7,557 nt of DNA from UBA2658 sp964617335 (GCA_964617335.1 CAZTXG010000046.1:1-7557), one strand, 5' to 3'. Positions 1 through 7,064 are shown, counted from the stretch's first letter. A program made the numbers and translations. Notes: a model not told the origin generated them from the sequence alone.

Positions 1-448
1 CCAGCTGATAAGAATAGGTTCCGCCCATCATAATGCTTTTAATATCCATAGCCGTGACTTCAATATAAGGCAGAGCTTCCGGTGCGTAGCCAAAGGCCAC
101 CGCCGCCACAAAGCCCACAAAAACCGGCTCAACAGCCTCTAAATAACCAAGGCTGATGCTGACGGGAGCGCCCATAAAAAGCTGGTTTTTCAGCTCTTTA
201 AAGTAAAACTTACCGCTTTTTGTGTCATAGCAGTTATATATGCGAAAGCTTGCCACCGAGGCTTCAAAGCCGCTTGTAATCTCAACAGATATATCGTTTA
301 TGGCGATGTTCGCTTCTTTAAGCTGGGCAATGGGTTTTTTGTTAAGCAAAATCTCTGCCCGTGGAAAGGAAAAGTCGCCGTATTTATTTTGAAGCTGGGC
401 GTAGGTTATGGCAGCCGAAGCACCGCCGGCGCCGGAAACATTATTCAT
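1..448 (-). CDS. VgrG/gpD-like CIS spike (hub) protein, N-terminal part, cut by the window edge
   Basis: This is the first 149 codons of a gene that runs off the left edge; it begins MNNVSGAGGASAAITYAQLQ. It starts at ATG (446-448) after a strong GGAAGGAGG site 9 bases upstream, only 23 bases after the preceding stop. The visible part has the pattern of phage late control D/VgrG/Afp8 N-terminal domains: a short ligand-like opening (ILLNKKPIAQLKEANIAIND, about residues 34-53), a second strand set (EITSGFEASVASFRIYN), then VSISLGYLEAVEPVFVGFV and the strand with VTAMDIKSIMMGG. In known systems this protein trimerises as the hub and spike below the tube and carries the PAAR tip. Its place right after an Afp7-like gene matches the Afp7-Afp8 and Pvc7-Pvc8 order. 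The C-terminal beta-helix cannot be judged. The family call comes from pattern recognition, not a search. Confidence 0.8.
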   Translation of the reverse strand, partial: MNNVSGAGGASAAITYAQLQNKYGDFSFPRAEILLNKKPIAQLKEANIAINDISVEITSGFEASVASFRIYNCYDTKSGKFYFKELKNQLFMGAPVSISLGYLEAVEPVFVGFVAAVAFGYAPEALPYIEVTAMDIKSIMMGGTYSYQL

Positions 449-471
449 CTTAAACGCCCTCCTTCCCTTTG

Positions 472-1239
472 TCAGAAGCCTATATTAAGCAAGTTTCCAT
501 AGCGGTTGGCAAATGACCTGCCCCCCGAGGTCTTGGCAGCAGTTTCGTCACCGAAGGCAGAGTCGAAGGCCTTAGTCCAGTATGTTTCATCACCGGCTTT
601 GACTTCCTGAGTTATGCTTAGCTTAACAACACTGCGCACAGGCCTGCCGGAAACGGAGAACATGGTGTAGGAGGCGTTTGCCTCTGTCATCTCACCTGTA
701 AAGGACATATCAGCCCATTTGAAGGTTACCATTCTGGTTTTGTCTCTTATAAGGGCTGCCAAAAGCCCGTTTGTCTGGGGCATAACGGAATAAGTCTCGC
801 CCTTAGAAGCTTTCACAAGGCCGGAGACACCGGAAACCGCGTCCCCCACTGAAAGACGAAGCTTATCTATCATAAAAGCATCCTTGGGGTTCATATCGTC
901 AAAGTAAAGCTCCACAGATAAAACCACAGCAGGGTCACGAAAGCTCTGGGCAGGGATGCCGTTGTCTATGTTTTGCTGGAGATATTGGAAAGGGGTGACC
1001 ACGGAGTTTGCCTGAATGCTTATGGAGGAGGGGTTATACTGAACCTCAAGAATATGAGTACCTTGAGAGGCTCCGGCTAAAGCCGCTGTTCCGGCTGCAC
1101 CCTCAAGAGCCTTTTTTGTCTGCTCCATAGGATTTGCCGCAGCAGCCCCGTCATCCTCCGTGTGGAGAATGAGCATGGCCTTCGGCACAATGCCAAGGGC
1201 GCTTGAGCCAAGGTCTTTGGCTAGGGCAGAAAAACTCAT
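472..1239 (-). CDS. CIS_tube/Afp7-like hub adaptor without LysM (paralogue 2)
   Basis: A 255-residue protein related to the N-terminal domain of Afp7/Pvc7, the ring that joins the tube to the spike. Hallmarks are the FNP-type turn (QYNPSS, residues 67-72), LYFDDMN (111-117), VTFKWADMSFTG (171-182) and YTMFSVSGRPVRSVV (191-205), which match the strand pattern of CIS_tube proteins. An Ala/Gly-rich insert lies between the first strand (AMLIL, 21-25) and the NPS turn. Afp7-type proteins usually carry a LysM domain near the C-terminus. Here there is instead a short tail with WTKAFDSAF (221-229) and no LysM pattern. The ATG at 1237-1239 has AAAGGAG 7 bases upstream. It sits directly before the spike gene, the position of afp7, so this copy is the better candidate for the true tube-spike adaptor. 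It shares 20 of 35 residues with its upstream neighbour across the most conserved block. Confidence 0.82.
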   Translation of the reverse strand: MSFSALAKDLGSSALGIVPKAMLILHTEDDGAAAANPMEQTKKALEGAAGTAALAGASQGTHILEVQYNPSSISIQANSVVTPFQYLQQNIDNGIPAQSFRDPAVVLSVELYFDDMNPKDAFMIDKLRLSVGDAVSGVSGLVKASKGETYSVMPQTNGLLAALIRDKTRMVTFKWADMSFTGEMTEANASYTMFSVSGRPVRSVVKLSITQEVKAGDETYWTKAFDSAFGDETAAKTSGGRSFANRYGNLLNIGF

Positions 1240-1298
1240 AGGACAGCTCCTTTCTTAAATAATGGGTGAAAAAGCGCAAATAGGGCGTCTTAAAAAGT

Positions 1299-2087
1299 CT
1301 AAAGGTTAAAGTTAAAGACATTACCAACCTTTTGAGCAGCACCGGAAAGGCTGCTTTTCTCTCCGCTAAAGACCTTGTCATAGTTTTCATACCAGCTGTT
1401 AAGGTGAACATCGTCCATTTCATGCTGTATACGCAAAAGAACCTGGGCCCGAACGGGCCTGCCCGAGGCGGAAAACATGGTGTATTTTGCCGAGACATTT
1501 ATAAGCTGACCTGTAAAGGCAAACTCTGCCCAGCGAAAAGAGACATTTCTTGTATAGGGGTTTCTCAAAGCTGCCACAAGCCCCTCAACCTCATCCTGAA
1601 CTGACCAGACCTTTTTTCCGGTGGCAGACATTAAAGAAGCGGCGATATTTTTTGCACCCGAGGCAGTTAGACCCATGGTGAATTTATCTGCCATAAAGGA
1701 GTCATATACGTTCATCTCGTCAAAATGAAGGGTAACATTAAGGCTCATTTTCGCCTTTGTCACGCTGTTGTGGGCAGGAGGGCCGCCTCCGGCATCCGGA
1801 ACTTTAACCGGAAGGTTCGACACATAAACCTGAAGCTGAGAGGGGTTAAAGTGGACAAAAAAGGTCTTAGTCTTACTGGGGTCGTCAAAATCAGCCCCCG
1901 TCTGCTCTGCCGCTGTTGCCGCCTTTCTAAAATTGCTCATTTTTGCGGCGTTTTCAGTTTTAGTCTGAGTTGTGGCGGCAGACTGATTTTTACCCAGAGA
2001 ATCCCGATAATCATATATTATAAGCCTTGCCTGCTCTATATTGCCAGTAAGGCTTGCGCCAAGCTGCTGCATAAGTCCCATTGCCAT
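1299..2087 (-). CDS. CIS_tube/Afp7-like hub adaptor without LysM (paralogue 1)
   Basis: A 262-residue paralogue of the following gene, with the same ordered landmarks: RLIIYDY (21-27), FNPSQLQVY (80-88), LHFDEMN (120-126), VSFRWAEFAFTG (182-193), YTMFSASGRPVRAQV (202-216) and a C-terminal WYENYDKVF (232-240). The region from about 31 to 75 is rich in A, T, Q and K and is probably a flexible insert. As in its partner there is no LysM domain. The ATG at 2085-2087 has AAAGGAG 7 bases upstream; the gap from the preceding gene is 38 bases. Afp and PVC have one LysM-bearing protein of this type, so two adjacent copies suggest either a hetero-oligomeric adaptor ring or two stacked rings between tube and spike. 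The structural role is inferred from family and position; the family assignment is fairly secure from the conserved W...FTG...F...G.P.R pattern. Confidence 0.82.
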   Translation of the reverse strand: MAMGLMQQLGASLTGNIEQARLIIYDYRDSLGKNQSAATTQTKTENAAKMSNFRKAATAAEQTGADFDDPSKTKTFFVHFNPSQLQVYVSNLPVKVPDAGGGPPAHNSVTKAKMSLNVTLHFDEMNVYDSFMADKFTMGLTASGAKNIAASLMSATGKKVWSVQDEVEGLVAALRNPYTRNVSFRWAEFAFTGQLINVSAKYTMFSASGRPVRAQVLLRIQHEMDDVHLNSWYENYDKVFSGEKSSLSGAAQKVGNVFNFNL

Positions 2088-2125
2088 GGACTAACTCCTT
2101 TCGCCCAAAATGCCGATTAAGAGGG

Positions 2126-4855
2126 CTAAAACCTACCCCTGCGGCTGCGCTCTGTTTGCAGCTTTTTCTCCATCTGACGGTAAACCTTGTCGGAAATGGA
2201 GTTCATCTGCTTTGCCAGAGTGCGGTTTACAAGCTCGGTTATATCCTGACTTGTCTGGGCTATGACCTGCTTGTTTACTGTTTCATGCTCTATTTCCTGT
2301 ATGTTTCTGCTGCTAAAGCTTTCGCTTACGGTGGTTTCCGCAGTCTTTTTTTGCTGGTCCTGACGAAGCTGCTCAAAAAATTCCTCGGAAAACTGGCTCT
2401 TTTCAACTTTATGTATTATCGGCACCCTTAGGGGCGTTTCCGATGTGGTAAACGAAGTTCTGACAGGCTCATTAGACCTGCTGTAATGCTCCAAAACCCT
2501 ATCTGTTCTGTGAGTGAAACGCTCTGTTTTGCTGTGAGGTTCTGCAGGCATTGGTGCGTCTTCTGTTTCCGAAGGGGAGGGATGCTGCCTTGTGGCAGCG
2601 TTAAATTCCCCCACATTAGAAGGCTTTAAAAGTCCGGAGCCAAGGGCGGCACTGGGGTCTTTTTCATAGCGGAGAACAGCCTCGGCAATCTGCCTTGTGG
2701 CAGGGTCTGCCCCTTCAAGATAGGCCAGTGTCTCAGGGGTTAAAGCAGGAACGTTAGGGGAAGAGGCTCCTATAAGCTCCTTAATAAAGGCTTCCGGAGA
2801 TTCAAGGGCGCGCAAAGCCTCGCTCATGGTTTTTTCACTGTCCGGCAAGGGGAGGCTGTCTGAAATCTTTTCCATGCGCACAGCCTGAATGGATTCAAAG
2901 CGCTCACGGTTTCTTTGATTTATCTCATAAAGCTCACGGGCAATAAGCTCTGCCGGAGCCTCACTGTCACTGGGGACTGTGTAAAAAGGTGAGTCCGCGG
3001 AAAGGTCAGGGATTTCCCCTAAAGGTTTTTCCAAAGGCGCCTCCATGGAAAAAGCCTCATAGGGTGAGCTTAAGGGGCGGTTTTCCTCGGCTATTTGAAA
3101 GGTTTCCCTAAGCTTTTGGTAAGAGTCTTTAAAAACCGTTTTTTCCAAAAGGGGCTGCATAGACTCAAAGCGTGGGGAAAAGGTGTATGCAGCAGGCACA
3201 ATTTCCGAAGCTTCCGCTTGAAAAACGTTTTGCCGCTGGACTAAAAGCAGCTCCCGCAAAAACTCATTTCCTGCCCGCAGTCCTCGGGCAAGCTCGGCTC
3301 TCCGACCGGAAGGCTGTACCAAAGTTTCCTCTGATGCGGGGGCAGAAGCAGTGTTAAAGAAAGGGACAGCAGGGGAGACGGCAGAGCCAAGGGCTTTTTT
3401 CGCAAGCTCTGCTATGTCTTGAGCAGGCGGAACCAAGGGCTTTTCAGCGGGATGAAAATCACTTCCCTCGGATTGAGTCGGAGCCGCATCAGTTTCGGGA
3501 TGCTCCATAATAAGGGGCTGGGGAGCTTTTTGAGCAGCTGCTTCATCGGAAGACTGTAAAGGGGACAAAAGCTTTGCAAGCTCAGGCTCTTCTGTTTCAG
3601 ACAAAGATTTTTTTGCCTGAGCAGGCCTTACTTCCTGCTCATTTACTATAATGCTGCCCTGCTCATCGTAGTAGAAGCTGCTATCGCCTTCTAAATTGAT
3701 AGTATCGCTGCTCACATAAAGCTGCTCAAGCTTTAAGTAGTCCGGCTGTTCCGATGGGGAAGAAAAAACTTCGTCTCCGGAGAGGAAAAGCTGCTCACGA
3801 ATGGAGATAATCTCTTGTAAGATGCTGGCTTCACTTTTGTAAAGATTTCTTGTTTCAAGGGAAATATCCCCCCCTCTGCGGATATTAGAACTATCTCCCT
3901 TGTGATAACTTTGAAAGCGTGATATGGAGTTTTGTATGGTTTCGCTAAATGAGCCTTCAAGGTTCAGCCAAAGGTTTTTTAGGCTGCCTTTGCGTGTTAT
4001 CTGCTGGACCAAAATATCTTCAACGAGGGAAATAAGGCCGGCCGCCGCCGCCCGTGAGAGAACCTGCTCATCATTTTCCGGAGGGGGCAAAATATCGCCC
4101 AGCTCGAAATGGTTAAAATTGTGCTGCAAATAAAGGCTTTGACCGGGCAGGGTCTTTTCCCTTAATTCCGATAGGCTAAGGAGCCTGCTGACGGAAAGCT
4201 GTTCGGCAGTTCTAAGCTCTTTATTGTGAAAAGAGCCGAAATGCCGGGACTGGTCCTGTTGGAAGGAGTTTACAATATCGTAAATGGCAGCGGTTTCAAG
4301 CCGCCTGTAAATATCACTGTGAAGGTAATAGACTAGGCTGCGGCTCTCTGCCTCGACGGCTGTGTGGGGAGAGTCCCTTTTTTCTTCCCCTTGCTCTTGG
4401 ACTTCCGGCAGAGCCTTCCGCAGCTTTAATTCCTGCCTGTAAAGATTTATAAGCTCTTGTATGTCAAGCTGCTCGTTTGTAATATTTTGAATCTGCTTCA
4501 TGAAAAGGGAAATGTCATTTATGCCAAGTCCTCTTAACAGATTTTCAATGTAGACCTCGTCTTGATAGGTGAAGCTGTCACTTTGTGAGAGAAGGATACG
4601 GTTTATAAAGTTATTTATAAGCTCCACACCGACAATGCTGTTGTCGCTTACAGTGTTTTGCACGGCAATGCTGGTCATACCAAAAAGGTCCTCAGGAAAT
4701 TCCGGAGGGGCGCTTAGGTAAAACAGCAGCTCCTTGGGGCTAATTACAGAGTTTATCATGGAGTAGTTGCCTAAAATCCGCTGATAAAGCCCCTCCGACA
4801 CTGTAAGAAAGCCGTCGTCAATATTGAGTTTTATAGGCTCTTTAAGTGTCAGCAT
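2126..4855 (-). CDS. Large cysteine-free CIS operon protein of unknown function, with disordered centre and basic helical C-terminus
   Basis: A 909-residue protein whose function I do not recognise. Visible zones: residues 1-150, ordered, with strands and helices (opening MLTLKEPIKLNIDDGF, helical near 97-148); 165-400, mostly helical or mixed, with the only tryptophan at 296; about 400-530 and 590-640, rich in P, E, S and A and probably disordered, with short helices between; 840-909, a helical tail with IEHETVNKQVIAQTSQDITE followed by ISDKVYRQMEKKLQTERSRR. There is no cysteine, no signal peptide and no membrane segment. The ATG at 4853-4855 has TGAGGT 10 bases upstream, and the TGA of that site is the stop of the previous gene, so the two are tightly coupled. 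Position between a tube-like gene and the hub adaptors suggests a structural, chaperone or scaffold role. A tape measure is less likely because that gene normally lies after the baseplate genes. The basic tail recalls large hypothetical proteins of other Gram-positive CIS loci, but from memory only. Confidence 0.78.
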   Translation of the reverse strand: MLTLKEPIKLNIDDGFLTVSEGLYQRILGNYSMINSVISPKELLFYLSAPPEFPEDLFGMTSIAVQNTVSDNSIVGVELINNFINRILLSQSDSFTYQDEVYIENLLRGLGINDISLFMKQIQNITNEQLDIQELINLYRQELKLRKALPEVQEQGEEKRDSPHTAVEAESRSLVYYLHSDIYRRLETAAIYDIVNSFQQDQSRHFGSFHNKELRTAEQLSVSRLLSLSELREKTLPGQSLYLQHNFNHFELGDILPPPENDEQVLSRAAAAGLISLVEDILVQQITRKGSLKNLWLNLEGSFSETIQNSISRFQSYHKGDSSNIRRGGDISLETRNLYKSEASILQEIISIREQLFLSGDEVFSSPSEQPDYLKLEQLYVSSDTINLEGDSSFYYDEQGSIIVNEQEVRPAQAKKSLSETEEPELAKLLSPLQSSDEAAAQKAPQPLIMEHPETDAAPTQSEGSDFHPAEKPLVPPAQDIAELAKKALGSAVSPAVPFFNTASAPASEETLVQPSGRRAELARGLRAGNEFLRELLLVQRQNVFQAEASEIVPAAYTFSPRFESMQPLLEKTVFKDSYQKLRETFQIAEENRPLSSPYEAFSMEAPLEKPLGEIPDLSADSPFYTVPSDSEAPAELIARELYEINQRNRERFESIQAVRMEKISDSLPLPDSEKTMSEALRALESPEAFIKELIGASSPNVPALTPETLAYLEGADPATRQIAEAVLRYEKDPSAALGSGLLKPSNVGEFNAATRQHPSPSETEDAPMPAEPHSKTERFTHRTDRVLEHYSRSNEPVRTSFTTSETPLRVPIIHKVEKSQFSEEFFEQLRQDQQKKTAETTVSESFSSRNIQEIEHETVNKQVIAQTSQDITELVNRTLAKQMNSISDKVYRQMEKKLQTERSRRGRF

Positions 4856-4867
4856 AGTTTATAAACC

Positions 4868-6346
4868 TCATTTAATCAAAGCAAGGCAGTTTGCAAAATA
4901 GCTCTGGTTGGCAGAGATTGTGCCAATGGCCTTTTGCACATCAGAGCTTTGGCTTTGGACTTCGGGATAATGGCGGTTGGCTTCTGATAGCTCCTCGGCT
5001 TTCTGAACTTTTTCGTTTTTCTTTTCGACTTTTTTTACCTTGTCAGGAATAAGCTCAAAAAGCTTCTCACAGGATGCTTTACGGGTTTCAGAGCCTTTCT
5101 CAGCATTTTCCAGTGACCTTTTGTTTTCCCTTGCCTTGTTGTGAGCCTGACGGGCTTCTTTCAAGGCGGCTTCTGCTGCTTTTTTTGCGCTTCTGGCAGC
5201 GGCGGCCTTTTCCCCAGCCTCATCTGCCGCGGCCTTTGCCTTGTCATATTCACCTTGAGGTCCGGAAACCTTTTCTTCGGCCGAGGCAAGCTCCGCCTTG
5301 GCGCTTTCCTCATTTCCTTGGGCGGCTGAAAGCCTTTCGTCGGCCTTGGTTTTGTTCTCCAAAGCTTCGGCAAGCTGCTGGGTAAACTCAAGGTCCGTTT
5401 CCGGCCTTTCCTGTTTTTCCATGTAGTCTGCCTTCCAAGCGGCGGCCTTTTGGGCGTTTAGGGCAGCTTTCAGCTCGGTCTGGGCAGCATTATAGGCCTG
5501 TTTTGCGGCATTAAGCTCTTTTAAGACCTCGTCGAGGGCAAGCTTTTTCTCCTTTTGCTCTTGGCGCTTGGCGGAAAAATCAGCTTCAGCATCTGTGAGA
5601 CCCGTTTCCGGCGGCATGGCGGCTTCGGCTTCTTCCTCTGCCTTCTTTGCGTCGGTGACTGCAGATTCTGCACTTTTGATGGCATCGGGCAGCTTTGAGA
5701 TTTTATCCTTTATGTCATCAAGGATTTTTTTAGCCTGATCCTCGGCATTTTTTATCTTTTCATAGGCCGCCTGGGAAAGCTGCTTCACCCTTTCAAGAGA
5801 CTCCATGGCCGCAATGGCATTAGAGGCGTCGGAAACCTTGTTGTCAAAGAGGTTTTGACCTGCCATGCTCCAGGGAATATCCACACAAAGCATTTCCCTG
5901 TAGCCAAGGGTGGTAGTTTCGATAAGCAGGCCGGATTTGTCGCCGGAAAGCTCACCGTAAGTTTTTTTCATTACGGTGCAGCCTGTGAAAACATAGGTTC
6001 TGGCAACAAGAAAGGGGATAAACTGGCTTTGGTAGCGGCTGACAAAGAGCAGCACAGGCAAAACCAAATCCGCCCCTAAAGGCATGGGGTCAAAATAATC
6101 AACCCCCACATAGCGCTCCACCTCAAGGGTGTGGGGTTTTGAAAGGGGCTTTCTGCGCATATGGACATAGTCGTTTAAGCCGCCCTCTTGAATATAGTCA
6201 TACTCAAGATCTCTTGAGAAGGCTTTGACACTTTTGCAGGGCAGGTCAAACAAAAGCTCCACCCTTAGCATAAAGTTAAAGTTTACAAGAGGGTGCTTGC
6301 CCTGATTGCTCACCAGATAGTTTTCATCAGTTATACTGGCAGCCAT
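4868..6346 (-). CDS. Second tube-type (gp19/Afp5-like) protein fused to a long coiled-coil C-terminus
   Basis: A 492-residue protein in two parts. Residues 1 to about 160 look like a phage T4 gp19-type tail tube domain: HPLVNFNFMLRVE (18-30), LPCKSVKAFSRDLEYDYIQE (35-54), KPHTLEVERYVGVDYFDP (70-87), LPVLLFVSR (96-104), YVFTGCTV (118-125) and ETTTLGYREMLCVD (143-156). Family members usually stop near here at about 150 residues. Residues 170 to about 455 are extremely rich in A, K and E with heptad-like spacing and interruptions at prolines 220, 245-246, 315, 363 and 434, the signature of a segmented coiled coil. The end is a non-coiled tail, with ISANQSYFANCLALIK. The ATG at 6344-6346 has AAAAGGAGG 9 bases upstream. 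Its position after the DUF6760 gene differs slightly from Afp (afp5 then afp6), but the gene pair is the same. Likely role: specialised tube ring near the baseplate; the purpose of the extension is unknown. Confidence 0.85.
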   Translation of the reverse strand: MAASITDENYLVSNQGKHPLVNFNFMLRVELLFDLPCKSVKAFSRDLEYDYIQEGGLNDYVHMRRKPLSKPHTLEVERYVGVDYFDPMPLGADLVLPVLLFVSRYQSQFIPFLVARTYVFTGCTVMKKTYGELSGDKSGLLIETTTLGYREMLCVDIPWSMAGQNLFDNKVSDASNAIAAMESLERVKQLSQAAYEKIKNAEDQAKKILDDIKDKISKLPDAIKSAESAVTDAKKAEEEAEAAMPPETGLTDAEADFSAKRQEQKEKKLALDEVLKELNAAKQAYNAAQTELKAALNAQKAAAWKADYMEKQERPETDLEFTQQLAEALENKTKADERLSAAQGNEESAKAELASAEEKVSGPQGEYDKAKAAADEAGEKAAAARSAKKAAEAALKEARQAHNKARENKRSLENAEKGSETRKASCEKLFELIPDKVKKVEKKNEKVQKAEELSEANRHYPEVQSQSSDVQKAIGTISANQSYFANCLALIK

Positions 6347-6373
6347 ATGTTTTCGCCTCCTTTTAAAAACTTG

Positions 6374-6574
6374 CTATTTCCGCCCAAGCTCCAGAATACT
6401 TTTTTCCTTGGGTTTTTTCTTGTCCGAGGGATTAAGACTGCTGTTTATAGAGGATATTTCCTCACACCAGCGCCTGCGGCTGCTGTGGTCAAGAGCCATG
6501 ACATCATTTTGGCTCCAGTGGAAATAGTATGAGATAAAGCCCATCTCACGATAAAGCTCCTCTTCGGGATACAG
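6374..6574 (-). CDS. DUF6760/Afp6-like small CIS protein, apparent CTG start
   Basis: A 66-residue protein in the gap between two longer genes. Starting at CTG it reads MYPEEELYREMGFISYYFHW, then a helix with ALDHSSRRRWCEEIS (27-41) and a Lys-rich tail ending LELGRK. The combination of YPEE.LY at the N-terminus, FHWS (18-21) and H..RRRW (30-36) is the pattern of the small DUF6760 proteins that accompany eCIS tube genes (Afp6/Pvc6 position). The start rests on three points: the family normally begins at MYPEE; GGGAGGG lies 7 bases upstream of the CTG; and no ATG, GTG or TTG occurs in frame there. The first ATG (6542-6544) would drop the conserved N-terminus and has only a poorly spaced GAGGAG. 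The start is two bases after the previous stop, implying translational coupling. Molecular function is not established; a role in tube or baseplate assembly is inferred from conservation of position. Confidence 0.83.
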   Translation of the reverse strand: MYPEEELYREMGFISYYFHWSQNDVMALDHSSRRRWCEEISSINSSLNPSDKKKPKEKSILELGRK

Positions 6575-6576
6575 CG

Positions 6577-6939
6577 TTATCCCTCCCGAGTAAAATTTAC
6601 CGAAACCTCATGGGTTTTTCCGCAGTCGGGGCAGACAACGGTCATTTTAGGAGGCTCAATGCTGTTTATCCTCTGGTACATATCCTGCAAAAAGGCAAGG
6701 TCCGCTGTGAAAAAGCGCTCCACAATGTTTGGAACCACAGTATCCATACCCTCAAGCTCTGTTATAACGGAGGAGAGGATGACAATGGTTAAATAAGAGG
6801 GGTTAGAAAGCACTCTGGGGTCACGGGTGGCCGCAATTTCGTCTCCGGCCGTGGCAAGGCGCATTTTACCCCGTTTGTGAACCTCACCAATGGAGTCCAC
6901 ATAGCCTCGGGGCAGCTCGAAATCATATACGGTGGTCAT
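6577..6939 (-). CDS. Phage-type tail assembly protein with single CxxC knuckle (eCIS family)
   Basis: A 120-residue protein beginning MTTVYDFELPRGYVDSIGEV. The core (FELPRGYVD, RLATAGDEI, DPRVLSNPSYLTIVILSSVI, then FFTADLAFLQDMYQRIN at 76-92) is the pattern of the tail assembly proteins found beside tube genes in eCIS and some Mu-like phage loci. The C-terminus has CPDCGKTH (103-110), one CxxC and a histidine; a full zinc ribbon would need a second pair of ligands, so any metal site is incomplete or shared between subunits. I chose the ATG at 6937-6939 because GGAGGT lies 11 bases upstream. A longer frame from TTG at 6969 adds ten residues but has no ribosome binding site and would run through that site. 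The two genes around it are the tube and DUF6760 proteins, as expected for this family. Role (chaperone or assembly factor for the tube) is inferred. Confidence 0.82.
   Translation of the reverse strand: MTTVYDFELPRGYVDSIGEVHKRGKMRLATAGDEIAATRDPRVLSNPSYLTIVILSSVITELEGMDTVVPNIVERFFTADLAFLQDMYQRINSIEPPKMTVVCPDCGKTHEVSVNFTREG
6581..6587 (-). promoter_or_regulatory. Ribosome binding site that supports the CTG start
   Basis: On the minus strand this reads GGGAGGG, inside the last codons (Arg-Glu-Gly-stop) of the upstream gene. It lies 7 bases before the CTG at 6572-6574, an ideal spacing, and has no other plausible start codon to serve. Confidence 0.7.
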
Positions 6940-6977
6940 AGTTTTTGTTACCTCCCATAGACGGGGCAAATGTTTTT

Positions 6978-7008
6978 AGGCGGTTTGACCTTTATAAAAA
7001 GGCCGCCT
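6978..7008. other. Bulged hairpin before the assembly-protein gene
   Basis: Arms AGGCGG (6978-6983) and CCGCCT (7003-7008) pair, and inside them CCTTT (6989-6993) pairs with AAAGG (6998-7002) around a four-base loop. A five-base bulge (TTTGA, 6984-6988) remains on one side. On the transcribed strand it is followed by A, not T, so it does not look like an intrinsic terminator. It lies 22 bases upstream of the next ribosome binding site. Its function is not shown by the sequence. Confidence 0.6.
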
Positions 7009-7014
7009 TATTTT

Positions 7015-7047
7015 CCGCGGCGGGGTTTATTAGCGGCCCCGCCGCGG
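7015..7047. other. Strong GC-rich inverted repeat just downstream of the tube gene
   Basis: A perfect 11-bp inverted repeat: CCGCGGCGGGG (7015-7025) and CCCCGCCGCGG (7037-7047) around an 11-base loop. It begins 17 bases after the tube stop codon in the 125-base gap 6940-7064, the longest gap in the window. In the transcript it is followed by AAAATAAGG, not a U-run, so a factor-independent terminator is doubtful. A stabilising 3' stem for the tube message, or an attenuator giving less downstream expression, fits its position. The pairing is seen directly; the role is inferred. Confidence 0.75.
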
Positions 7048-7064
7048 CATTTAGGAAAAAAGAC

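Noticed and set aside
1725..2431. Plus-strand open frames with hydrophobic, cysteine-rich stretches that could be read as membrane proteins
   Set aside because: They are antisense to the Afp7-like and 909-residue genes, overlap each other, and their composition follows from the reverse complement of those genes.
5074..5391. Frames on both strands inside the coiled-coil region
   Set aside because: The A/K/E-rich repeats lack stop codons in other frames, giving long chance frames rich in R, P, F and L. There is no start signal and no family resemblance.
4868..6346. Tape-measure protein, because of the long helical part
   Set aside because: The N-terminus has a full tube-type strand pattern, and tape measures of CIS loci are normally encoded after the baseplate genes, outside this window.
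6940..6969. Ten-residue longer start (TTG) for the assembly protein
   Set aside because: It has no ribosome binding site, would translate through the GGAGGT site, and adds residues outside the family pattern. The ATG at 6937-6939 is better.
7015..7047. Intrinsic transcription terminator
   Set aside because: The stem is strong, but the transcribed strand continues with AAAATAAGG with no U-run, and the same operon clearly continues downstream.
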